64,000 bases of DNA from Butyriboletus loyo (lineage: Eukaryota; Basidiomycota; Agaricomycetes; Boletales; Boletaceae): contig JBBPSI010000080.1 of assembly GCA_038093515.1 (NCBI GenBank), positions 40,555-104,554 of the forward strand, given 5' to 3'. Below the pieces are notes generated by a model. That model made no database searches, was not told the origin of the DNA, and saw only the letters and a list, made by a program, of their open reading frames with translations. Shown piece after piece: positions 44,710 through 55,179 of the stretch. Both the position numbers and the translations under genes were made by a program. The stretch's first letter is position 1; each line of letters opens with the position of its first letter.

Positions 44710-45376
44710 CTAGCTCTTTGATCCCAGCCCAGGTCTTCCCAAAGACCGGGCTTGCATACCGCTCACTGCAAGAGCCCGAGGTGTCACCGGGGGGTCTAGT
44801 TCCCCTCTCCAACTCTTTTCCGAGTAGGGCGTGTCGTTTTCGCAAAACGACAATGCATTCGCCGGTGCAGATTTAGGGTAGGGATCCGGAAACAGGTTGT
44901 GGGGTTTCATGAAATTGGACGGGGGAGGGGATCGCGCCCGCCTGGGATACAGGGCTGCAGGTTTTCTGTCCGAATCCTCGTCCTGTGTAGGCCCGCTGAT
45001 TGAGCGGATCTGGGGTGTCCAGCGCACGTCCGGTAGAGGGGTGACAGGGATGATCGGGCGGGTCGGGGCCAAAGCCTCGACGTCGCACACCGGTGCCTTT
45101 TCCAACGGTCGTTCATCCGCCTTTGATGTTGTCCGTCGTCTTCGTGTCCAGCAGATAGCGGCCGCTTCATCATGCAGCGTGAGTAAATCCATTCCTTTGC
45201 GAAGAACCAAACATACCTAGGACAGCCAGCGCAATGAGTGACAGAAAGACAAGGATGGAAGCGGTCGAGGTGGGTGAAATGCTCGAGCTTGATTGAGGGG
45301 TAAGTGTTGGGGGTGCAGCAGTCTGCAAAGTTGGTGCGGCCTCCGTACCGGTCAGTGAAACGTAAGGAGAACTCAT
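44710..45376 (-). CDS. Single-pass membrane protein with Ser/Thr-rich ectodomain (5' end uncertain)
   Basis: Not assigned to a named family. Two exons (45376-45217, 45164-44710) encode at least 204 residues. A Ser/Thr/Pro-rich segment leads into a membrane helix (ASILVFLSLIALAVLGAAAI) stopped by TRRRR; the intron falls inside this helix with a good GTATGT donor. The cytoplasmic tail of about 140 residues is Pro- and Arg-rich without a recognised motif. The ATG at 45376 would leave no signal peptide, so upstream exons are likely. Open pieces with intron-like borders exist up to about 45800 (including MSNTTGVPWG and SSSTFTACSITITV) but could not be joined unambiguously. Architecture resembles the fungal Ser/Thr-rich type I membrane proteins such as the gene at 55180. 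Confidence 0.6.
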
Positions 45377-45896
45377 AAGTGGAAGGGAATTAGCGAACAA
45401 CGTGTCCTTCGAGAACAGAAGCAAACGAAGTGGATATGCTACCTATGTAGGTCCCTGGCCGTCATTACCCCTAGCAACGCCTGGACCGCCACGTCTGTGG
45501 GAAGGGCTCGGAGATCAAGCAGGGTGCACTGCAACCGTGATGGTGATACTACATGCTGTGAAGGTAGATGAGGATGTGCCGTGAATTTTGTTACCTAGAG
45601 ATCAACTCGAAGAACGCAGCGTGAGTAACTACAGATGAAAGAACAGCGCCCCAAGGCACACCGGTGGTGTTGCTCATGATGAGCTTCCGGATTCCAGAAA
45701 CCCCATTCGATACATGTCAGGAATGGCGGGACGGAATGAAACCACTACCACTACCCCGTTGCTCAGGCTGCCTTTACCCCCAAAAAGGATTTGATGGTGC
45801 ATGTGCTGCATTGGACCTGTGCCTAGATGTTGCAATAATTACATGACCTAATGATGTCGACAGATCCTATGCAACAAAGATGTCTGATGGCACATC
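45377..45896. other. Region with possible unassigned upstream exons
   Basis: 520 bp between the membrane protein model and the end of the large CCCH-ankyrin-Clp gene. On the minus strand several short open pieces between 45430 and 45800 are flanked by GT and AG sites and probably include the 5' exons, signal peptide and promoter of the gene ending at 44710. I cannot choose between the phase-consistent combinations. Confidence 0.4.
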
Positions 45897-48800
45897 CTAG
45901 ATCGCATCGACCAGGATATTCGATATAGCTCTGTGCAGCGACCGTGCTCCTTCGCTGGGGTGGTAGCTCGGTAAAGCCTTCATGACCAAAGACTCAACAT
46001 CTTGAGGAGACAACATCCGGGAAACATCCCCAGAGAGTGCATAGACGGTCTCCGCAGTAATTGCCTTCTTCTCATCCAGCGTAAAGGGCACAAAGGGAAG
46101 GACTGCAGTGACACGGGAAACCAATGAAGCCTGTCGATGGAGTATGAGGTGTGTTTTTCGACGAGAGAAAATGATCATACCCCAAGGCAGTGCGAGACAC
46201 AGGGTCGCAGCATATCTGTCAGTTCAAGGTACTCCTCACGAGACATTCGCTTGTCTGGTTCCGCACGATTCTCGTGGTGTTGGAAGACTAACTCATGACC
46301 AACATTCGATGTACCTAACCAAATGACACTGCGCACATCGACGTGACGCTTCCCAGCCTCCAAGGAACATCGACCTGCTAGCCGGTTAGCGAGTCTACAT
46401 GGAAGTCAACGTTTAAGACGAACCCAGTTCCCATGGCATAAGGAGCGACCACAGCGCCTTCTGATCTTCAACCTTCTCAATTTCCTAGAATGCTGCATGA
46501 GAACCTTGTCCAACCTATCGATGTAAAACACTCACGTCCAAGACAACTACACATCTCTTCCCCTCATTTTCATTCAAGAATTCTGCGAGAGTACACGAAG
46601 AGGGTTCCTGCAAAGTCGTTCGTTACCAGCCGATTCAGTGTAGTAGATGGTTTGGCTTACCTCATATGGACTCATCGAATACGACTGCCAGATATCATGG
46701 GCAGATCGGAGAGTTGTCATATTTACAGTGTGGGTAGGGACATCAAGCAGGGCTCCAACTATTTGATGGTGTCAGAAGCCAAACCGTACATGATAGAAAC
46801 AGACGTACATTTCCGTGCCAACAGGCTCTTCCCGTGACCGCTCGGGCCTGTACTAGAATTCGTATGGCTTCGAATGCTAAACAAATGGAGCCACGCACCA
46901 CACAGCAAAACCACGATAGGAGCCACAGCCAACTTTTGGGAATGCATGCCAAGAACCCGAAACAATTGCTCCAAGGCCCAGTCTTGCCCAATGACATCAT
47001 ACCGAACCCGCGTCAGAGGGCGGAAGAACGAGCGGTAGATTAGCTGTGAAGTCTGGCGGGTATGAGGAGCATCGGCTCGAGCGATGAAGTATCTACATGT
47101 AACGGGCGAATAAGCGAGCAAACGAAACAGACGGCTTAAATTACCTTGTGGCTGGATCCATTCCTTCCATTGTGGTCTCGGGAGGCGGCGCGCTTAGTTC
47201 GTCACCTCCCTCTTTGTGAGGCACAGGGTTCAAGGCTAGATTCCGCAATGCCGAGGGGTTTGCACCATACGCAAGTAGCGCTTTAACAATTTCCTGTTTA
47301 TGCGCTAACTTGTCGTTGGTAAGTGTGAACGCCAGAGCAGATTGGGGTCCAACAGAATCGTTTGGGCCTGCTTCGCCACTCTCAAGAACTTCGCGCACTT
47401 GATCCACATTGTCACTAGCGATAGCGAAAAGAAGTGTAGGCTTCGGTGTAGCGATGGCGTGAACTGGCGCTGCGAGAATAGAAGCAGGACACGTCCAGTC
47501 ATCTTCATGTTTGGATTGGATGGGGCGTAGTATGGTAGAATCATGTTCGTCAATCTCTTGTTCCTCATCCACAATGCAAGAAAGACTTAATGTCGAAGTT
47601 CTCCTAGAAAAACGATGGGTACCATCGGTTGCAGTATAATTTCGAGAACCTGCTCGATAATGCGATAAACGCCAAGACTTTGGCTGTTGAATGGGTGCAG
47701 AAACAGATCGTGAATCGCGACGTGTCGAAGAAGACTGTGATGCAGAGCAAGCATCATCGGCAGCTTGCAGAATGGGAGAGCTAGAACTGATGCGCTCGGG
47801 GGTATGGTATATTTGCTCGGGTATTCGTTCACATGAAGACGAAAGCTACCAACAGTTAAGTTAACCAACCAATTCCAAGTGGAAAGCAACTGACATACCA
47901 GTGAATTACGTGAAAACGAAGTAGTAGATGATACACTGGGAGATTGTGGTGTAGATGAATTGGATATATGGTCTACTGTTGCATAATACTTATCAGCGTT
48001 GGAGGGTAACCGATGGGTCACGGGGTACTCACAGGACAAAATGCTAGATGCAATGCTCGATGAATGGAAAGACAGTGTGGAAGATCTCTTGTTAATGATA
48101 GAGGACTGGGCGAGAGGATCAGTGCGGGAAGTAAAGCTATCGGGAAGCTACTGACAAGACGGAGCTGTTTCAACCCGTCTGTAGGAGGTGCAGACATCGG
48201 TTTCACAGGTAAGGGCGATCGTGTTGTGGAGGAAACCTGGATCGCAGAAGAGCATTCTGGAGGCGAACCCCCTGTCGCTATATCGGTTCGAATGCGCATT
48301 ACCTCTCGGAGCTCGGACGCGGGACGCACAGCATCTAACGGCTGTGATGTAGTTCGATTGCATTGCGTCACCGCAGGCTAAGTATCAAGTGAGTTCAAGG
48401 GTCGTCAAATCAAAGTTGGTTACATACCCGTGGTTTGTGGCGCCGAAATCCTAACGGGACCATAGTGCTCCCAATCTCCCTAACCTGCAATCTAGTAGGC
48501 GGATGTGTGGGGGAAGAAGATTGCTTGGCATTGATAGGGTTTGCCTTCGGAACAAGTTCGGTGAGGAAAGAAGGCAGAGGTAATCTCCGCCCAGTCCAGA
48601 GAGGACGAAGGGCAGTTTCAGACTGTGGAGAATCTGTGCCGGAATTGCTAGTCTCGCTGTCAGACAATGGAGAGAATACCCTGTGGAAGACATGAGATGT
48701 GTGATCCACAGACCGGGGGTGAACGTCTTCATAGGGTTCCTCTATAGAGCGAGACGCATCGGGAGGTGCCGCGTCCTTGTGCACGGGGCTAGAGAACTCT

Positions 48801-51732
48801 GAGCCACCGTCGGAAGTACCATCATCAAAATAGTGGTCATAAAGTGACTGCACAGAATCGGATCGACCCGGCTGTTCCGCCAGTGGTGGTGACGACCTCG
48901 ATATATAAGAGGTGTCCACAAGAGTAGTCACGGGAGACGACCTTCCTTTCACAGTGAGATCGGACGCGGCTCGACTCCTTTGCAAAGTAAAACCACTGTT
49001 GGAATTAGGAGACCCGACTGACGGAAGCTGGCTTGGCTTGGCTTTCTCCGTCAGGTCAGAAACCGAGAGTATCTGTCGCACGTCTTCATGCTGCAACACT
49101 GTGCATGCGTCCGATACATCCTTTTCGAGGTTCGCGACGGCTGCTTCGGGCACGACCGACGTATCTCTACCATTGAGGGTGGAGTGTCCGACAAACTCAG
49201 CTGGAAAAAAGGGTGGAGGAAGAGGAAACGACAACCGTTGAGTGAAATCGTCAGACTCCGAGTCGAAAGTTTCAGTGATTTCATCGGACCCCAAACTATC
49301 CGCCACTAGACTTTGATCCGCCTCAGCCGCGGCACGTTCTGTGAGGTAACCGTGCAAAACGGTGGGCGATGGCTCCGGGGACTTGGTATCGTTGCCATCG
49401 GTGTCTGAAGGTGCGTACACGAGAACATCCTTGACCGAAAATGGACTGTAAGAAGGCTCCGCCGATAAGCTCGGTTTCGGAGAGAATTTATTGAAATGCA
49501 GAACACCAAACAGGCGTTCCTGCAGGGCAACAACATTCTCTGGGGTAGATTCCGGAATATCACCGGCGCCTGCAACAGCATAGTCGAGAACGTCCGTACA
49601 CGAAGATGGACTGTAAGAGCTCTCCGGTGACGAGCTCGAAGAGGGCCGCTCGTGATGCAAAATAGCGGGAAAACGTTCCCGCGGAGCAACAACTACTGGG
49701 GCAAGTTCCTGAAAATCATCGGCACGTGGAGGAACAGAAGTGTTCTTGACCAAATGAGGACTATAAGCTGACGTGCTCGATTTCGGAGGGTGCGTATTGA
49801 AGTGGAAAGCACCAGATAAACGTTCTCGCGGGATAACGTCTTCTGGAACAGATTCCCGAAGATCACCGGCGCCTAGAGGGACACAGCCGAGGATATCCCC
49901 GGCCGAAGACAGACTGTGGAAGGTATCCAGTGATGGACTCGATACCAAAGAGCGTCTATCGAGACGAAAATCCTCAAACAGGGGTAACGCGGCAAGAGCC
50001 TTCTCCGGAGCAACTCCTTGATGACCATCGGTGCTACCAGAGGCAAACGGTGCGTTGGAGTCGATAGTAACTTCCTCCAGGAGCGAACACTCCCCTGGGG
50101 CACTTGCGTCAGAGACCCCGGGGCTGTCAATTTGACTTGCCATGCCTGTCATTGCAACGAGGTAAGAAGACTCGTGCACGTGTAAGGCGAAAGTGGACTG
50201 TTCCAAGAGTTCGTTTGCATCATCGTAATACGAGAGTACCGACGTGTTAGGCGTTGAACTACCGGAAATGGATGAAAAGATGGAGTCGTTCTTGACGGGT
50301 GATACCTTGGAGACATCGCTCAAGTTTTCATAGGAAGGTTGCGTTGAAAGCGCGGTCTTAAAGGACAAATTGTCGTCGGAAGGCTGATTGCATGAATCTA
50401 GATCATATTCCTTTGTTGGATGAAGATGTTCAGGGGAGTACCGCCGCAGGCTACGCATAACTGCAGGAACCTCTGGTAGCCCATCGTCTTCTTCGGCACT
50501 CTCTTCTGCGACAACAGGGATAATCACTTGCAAAGGGTCAGAAGCTCCCTGTTCTTCGGAAGGCGACGCGTCATAAGCACCCAAAATGGTATATGCAACA
50601 TCCTCATTGTCTCCCGGACCCCCATCAGGTTCAACTTCCTTGATGACCTCAATGGGATTATGAGGGATTCGGCGCAGAGCACTGACATCGTACGAGACTC
50701 TCCTGTCCTGGAGTGCGGGAGAAGAGCGTGATGCTCGGCGTGAATGAGATAGGAATGTCACAGAAGATCGAAAGCTTCCTGGCGGGGAACGCGGGAATGG
50801 AAGAGGGCTGACCCAACTGTCTCCATCGGCATATCCTGAATCTATTGAATCCCCTCTTCTGACCTTGGAATCCAACGGAGGAATAGGAAACGGATAGAGC
50901 TTGATCGACAGTTGAACGGGAGACAAGAGGTCCACCGCACCATCCTCCACGGGGCTAGCCACAGAAGACACGCCGAAGACGCTATTGCGGGGGGAGCCTA
51001 ATAGCGACGCGCCGGTGAACGACGTAAGGGTAGACTGCCTGTTTGACATCATCATGGTCGGATCCTCCTCCAGGCAGTCGTCCATATCTTCGTCGTCACC
51101 TTCTTCTTCGACTTCTGATCTAATGACATATGTTTCCGTATCCTTCACGAAATAGGATGTAAGATCTCCGCCGGGGAATTCCCCGTCATCAGGAACGGGC
51201 AGGAAGTCAGCGACAAGTTCACCATCCTCTTCAGGAAGGGAAGATTCTATCTGGCACCCAAATGGATCAACCAAAGTGACTTCGGAGCCGGGTTCAAGAA
51301 TCGAAGACGGTCCCGCACGATTAGAAGTATCTTGCTCCGGTTCCACGGGAGGATTGGAGGGAGGACCAATGACATCGGAAAGCACGGACAAGAGTCCTGA
51401 GTAGCGTGACGAATCTTGGATAGAGCTTGCTGGACTGTCCAGACTTGCTAGGTTGGTCGAACGGGGGCTGGCAGAGTTGACGACGACGGAAGGAGGATCG
51501 AAGACGGGCTTGGGAGGGAGCGATGACTGCTTGACTTGAATGGTACTAAGTAGCGGTTGATCGACAGCATTCCTCACTTTAACATCGTGAAGAAAATTGC
51601 AAGAATCTGCAAAGAGACATCGTCCTTGAGAGTAAAACGGACATGGTCGTGCTGGGGCGGGTCAGGATGAGGAATGTGGATCGAGAGAAGGACTTTACTT
51701 CTCTTCAGCCAGGCTGGTTCTTGAATGGACAT
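45897..51732 (-). CDS. CCCH zinc finger - disordered - ankyrin - Clp-type AAA+ fusion protein (1,740 aa)
   Basis: Thirteen exons (51732-51699, 51651-48428, 48377-48156, 48105-48033, 47975-47899, 47845-47145, 47092-46899, 46847-46809, 46758-46661, 46607-46536, 46484-46424, 46374-46181, 46130-45897) join in phase to 1,740 residues. Residues about 14-32 form a CCCH finger (C-x7-C-x5-C-x3-H; CPFYSQGRCLFADSCNFLH), split from the ATG by a 47-nt intron. About 1,300 mostly disordered Ser/Pro/Asp/Glu-rich residues follow, including four degenerate repeats of about 50 residues. Two or more ankyrin units occur near 1,344-1,410 (TLLFAIASDNVDQVREVLES, EIVKALLAYGANP). The C-terminal 290 residues are a Clp NBD2-like AAA+ module: VIGQDWALEQLFRVLG, Walker A GPSGHGKS, Walker B VVVLDEIEK, sensor 1 WLGTSN, arginine in SRVTAVLPFVPF and sensor 2 GARSLHRAI. 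The canonical GYVG pore loop is absent. Predicted protein remodelling activity is inference. Confidence 0.82.
49400..50020 (-). repeat. Degenerate tandem repeats in the CCCH-ankyrin-Clp gene
   Basis: Translation shows at least three and probably four copies of a unit of about 50-53 residues (near 50020-49880, 49870-49720, 49720-49570 and 49560-49400). Each has an acidic VPE/APV/TPE segment, then xxRERLxxxLHFN-like text, a Ser/Pro stretch, and AYSP/SYSP followed by Val/Asp residues. DNA identity between copies looks low, so the duplications are old. Confidence 0.6.
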
Positions 51733-51886
51733 TCCAGCAGTTCATTGAGCGAAAACTGGCACGGACGAGGAGCAGAGCACCAGTGGACCTCGCACAAGCC
51801 TTGGATTAGTTGAACCGGCAGTCGGTCCTTGTTTGCAGTTCCGACACAGCCACCGTTGCTACTGAGTTTGCCGCCAACCGCACTGA

Positions 51887-52289
51887 ATGGCTGCCAGAAC
51901 GGTCGTCCGTCTGACCCTTTTCTCAGGTCCTCAGTGCTCTCTGTGTGAGGTGGGTATTGTGCAGCACCTATTCATGTATAGTGACGAGCACAAATGTCCA
52001 GATTGCCAAGGCCGAACTAGCCAAAGTGAAGAAACAGGTGCGCAAGCCACTCGTATTCATTCACCATTCAAAACTCATCGAAAGTGCCCAGCGAGAGTTC
52101 GACCTGGAAGTCATCAACATCCAGGAAAAAGGCCAGGAAAGGTGGAAGAAGAAATACGTTTACTGGATCCCCGCCCTCCATCTCGACGGGAAGGAGATAG
52201 CCAAGGGTCGCTGGGATGCCTCCACAGTGCTCGAGGCGTTGAAACAACGGGAGACGAAACTCAGGGAGCCCGGGCAGTCGACGGAATAG
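51887..52289 (+). CDS. Glutaredoxin-like protein (DUF836 family)
   Basis: Small thioredoxin-fold protein, likely a thiol oxidoreductase. Three exons (51887-51949, 52002-52037, 52092-52289) join in phase to 98 residues. The N-terminal strand and CxxC motif are in exon 1 (LTLFSGPQCSLCE), the middle helix IAKAELAKVKKQ is in exon 2, and exon 3 has the beta segment EFDLEVINIQEKGQERWKKK and the cis-Pro type loop YWIPALHLDGKEI. This order matches the yeast YDR286C-type proteins. The introns are 52 and 54 nt. It starts 155 bp from the divergent CCCH-ankyrin-Clp gene, and the next gene begins directly after its stop. Confidence 0.85.
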
Positions 52290-53416
52290 TCGGTGGTCCT
52301 GACAATTGTTTCATTGTCGACACTACATCTTCTACATATCCCTCTACCCTATATCTCGGGCACTGCCGTTCCTGCTTGTACGACAAAATTCCCGGCATTG
52401 CGCTCGGAGAGGAAAAGGATGAATCATCTCCGTCTGCAGGGCAAGATCTCAGACTGTGTTTTAACTGTGGTTCTCCGGATCACGCCGTTGCGTCGTGCCC
52501 AGAACCTATCGACCGACAAGTGGTCTCTTTATCACGCCAGTTCTTCAACTTCCTTCATCCCGATCCAGTTGGACAGGGAACCACCCGCTTCTATGTAGCC
52601 GAAGGACGGAAACAGCAACGGCTTGAATGGCTTGGATCTTATGAGCCGGGTGTGATTCGCGGTCCTCTTCTACGGGACGCACTTGGATTACAAGAGGGAG
52701 ACCCGGGGACCACCGTCGAGTGGCTCCGTAACATAGCATACTGGGGCTACCCTCCCGGATGGGTTGGCTGCCGCGACCCGAGGCAATTGGTTTGCTCTCG
52801 CATTCTAGAAGACGAAGCGGGAGGGCAGGTCACCCCTGCCGAATGGGATTCATTCACAATCTTCGATGGCGCGGACGATGTTGAAGAAATTGACCTAAGA
52901 CTGTTCAGTCTACGAGGACCGTCGACATCTTCACTGGCAGCAAGTTCCTTGACCATGTCTGTAGATGTAGAACCGACTCGATGGGCCACCTACCCCAATT
53001 CATATTTCTCTTCTACAGCCCTCTCTATTTACCACGGCACGCGGCTGGACGGAGTGGCTTCGTCGCCTTCCTGGGTGAGTGTTACATTCACTCCGGAAAG
53101 AAGGGCACTCTGGGAACGTATACTCTCTGGTGGCTTGGGCATGAATAACATCCGACTGGTACCGGCGTGGAGAGCGGCCGGTACGTTTAGTGGCTCGAGC
53201 TGTCCAGTTGTGGAAACGGTCGTCGAGCATTTTGTCCCCCCTCCACCGTTGACTACACCCCCGCCGCTTCCTGTCATACCGAATTACCTTGTGCAGACAG
53301 TCACTGCACATGAATGCTCAGTGCCGGGCAAAGAATCCTTTAGATCTCAAGGGATTGTTGATGATATCGATGATGAATCAATGGTCGACATGGATATGTC
53401 CGACGATTCTGAATAA
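52290..53416 (+). CDS. Zinc-knuckle PSP-domain protein, ZCCHC8-like (5' end unresolved)
   Basis: The open frame encodes about 375 residues to the stop at 53414-53416. It contains a CCHC zinc knuckle (LCFNCGSPDHAVASCPEP), the conserved RQVVSLSRQFFNF helix and a PSP segment ending in WLRNIAYWGYPPGWVG, the order found in ZCCHC8, a scaffold of nuclear RNA decay (NEXT complex) and splicing. A Pro-rich stretch (HFVPPPPLTTPPPLP) and an acidic tail follow. No in-frame ATG exists between the previous stop and the zinc knuckle. The frame stays open upstream through the whole glutaredoxin-like gene to 51887. A first exon joined by splicing (phase-1 acceptors at about 52279, 52288 and 52440), or translation linked to the upstream gene, is needed to explain this. 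The product call is better supported than the start. Confidence 0.7.
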
Positions 53417-53818
53417 CATTCGTTTGACTATCATTCAACTGACGTTTATGGTGTTGCCGGTCGAATCACGCGTGCAATGCTGGGTGTCATATTGGTTCTT
53501 AGAGCTAAAGCTACACATGATATCATGCCAGCTGAAAAATACAGACATTATAGTAACACCGAATATAGTTATGTGTTAGGTCGGAATGTCCGAAGCTTGA
53601 AGGTCCTTCCGAGCTAATTGTACGTATGCAAGTCTACAGAGTTTGAGCAGGGTCATTGATAGATCGTGACAATCCGTAATCAATCAATGATTCGGACGTG
53701 GAATCATAGAACAGTAGTGCTAGATTGAAAGCGTGGCTTGGGATCGACTGCTGGTGATTGGGAGCGAGAGGCGGTATAGGGTGCGCTAGTTGGGCGTGCG
53801 GCATAACGTGGCAGCGTT
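53417..53818. other. Convergent 3' intergenic region, nothing firm
   Basis: 402 bp between two stops. AT-rich in the first half. A further 3' exon of the DUF7598 gene cannot be excluded, because its last coding segment ends soon after a GTTTGT site. Confidence 0.45.
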
Positions 53819-54779
53819 TCAAGAGGCTTGGAGATGAGGAAGCCTGGAAGACGGGTTATTGTCATGAGATGACACTGGTGGACATGACAAACCTTTCATT
53901 CCTGCTGCTTTCTCGCCTTGACGTCCAAAACCATATCCAGCACGGCTCGCACTCCTTGCGGCCCCGAACTCGGGAAGATCACGATCCTTCTCTTCGTACA
54001 CTGTCGAAGAAGTACAAGACTGCCCTGATGTTGAAGTAGCGGATCGGTTTAGATTTGTGGCAGGGGGCAAGTGAGTGGGGAGGGTGTCTTGAGGACCAGC
54101 ACGCCATGCCTTGATAGAGCGTCTTTGCTTCGCTGACTCGCGGAAGATAAGCCCAAGAAGCATGTTGAGACAACCAATGACAAAGAGAAAGAAGGCGGCC
54201 ACGAGGGTGAAATCGTCAACGTGTTGTGAAAGGACTGACGCCCCGATTCTATATAGAAATGAGCATGTTGCGACGGCAGAAGTGATAGCAGCAAACACAC
54301 AGTCCCTGGAATATGCCCAATGCACCGAGACCAAATCGAGTGCCTAACACGGGGAAGAAGCGATCAAAGAATGCGGCGGGCCAGCCAAGTTCGGATAAAA
54401 TGAGGGTGATGACTTGGAAGATGATGAAGAGGCGATTTATGACCGCCCAGAAAACACCACCAATTTGATTTGGGACGGTGCTGTCTCTGTGGGGGATGTG
54501 AGGGGGTGAGAAAGAGTATCAGGAGACACTTACCCTATGTATTCACAGTCGACGAGAGCTTGGCTGGTGGTATTGCTACTCTGCTTGGCGGAGTCGTAGG
54601 CGTTGACAGCCTCGATGTCGGTGACCATGACAAGGATACTGCTCGCAAAGACAAGCAGAAGGGACACGATGCTCAGCACACGGACAGCATTGAGAGCAAA
54701 GAAGATGTCTGTATGAGGGATGAGCAAAAGACGCGGAGGGTAGGGATGTGCACATACAGGCGCGTACGGTGGGTGCCAT
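53819..54779 (-). CDS. Four-helix membrane protein, DUF7598 type
   Basis: Function unknown. Four exons (54779-54758, 54708-54534, 54486-54301, 54248-53819) join in phase to 270 residues. Four hydrophobic helices are visible: FALNAVRVLSIVSLLLVFAS; FWAVINRLFIIFQVITLILS after the conserved DSTVPNQIGG; GLGALGIFQGLIGASVLS; and FTLVAAFFLFVIGCLNMLLG just before LIFRESAKQRRSIKAWR. A possible N-glycosylation site (NTT) sits in the first loop. The cytoplasmic tail is Ser/Thr-rich. I recall this arrangement from agaricomycete proteins annotated DUF7598. The last about 25 residues may be intron read-through, since a GTTTGT site follows AAGMK. Confidence 0.8.
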
Positions 54780-55179
54780 GATATGAGAATAAAGAGAGAA
54801 CGAGGTGACCCAGCACCGAATGAAAGGAGAGAATGGGATGGATGAGTCCTGTGCGACTCAAACTTATATAGTCGAGTGCATGTCGCCATTGACCAACGCA
54901 TTTTATTGTTCTCCCCAGAAACCACCGCTTGTTTGTCCACCTTCGATGATTACGTAACACAACTTCCATTGTCCTCGTTGCCATCCCATTAATTAGAACT
55001 ACCAAGATCGGCCGAAAACGTATCATCATACCTACCAAGGAAAGAATATTGCATGTACTGTCCGTAGGCTACTGGATTGTAAAGGCGAAATAAAGACGTC
55101 CATGGAATGCTATGTACGTTCGTAGTCAGTCGTGACGTGGGACAGTGCCCATTTTTCATGATCGCGCATTGCGAAAAGC
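54780..55179. other. Intergenic region, nothing seen
   Basis: 400 bp upstream of the DUF7598 start and downstream of the next minus-strand gene. Pyrimidine-rich near the DUF7598 ATG (on its strand). No supported ORF. Confidence 0.5.

Noticed and set aside
51887..52289. Reading the 509-codon frame from 51887 as one protein
   Set aside because: The glutaredoxin-like gene with two introns explains 51887-52289 by conserved family sequence in another frame; only the part after 52289 has PSP-protein character.
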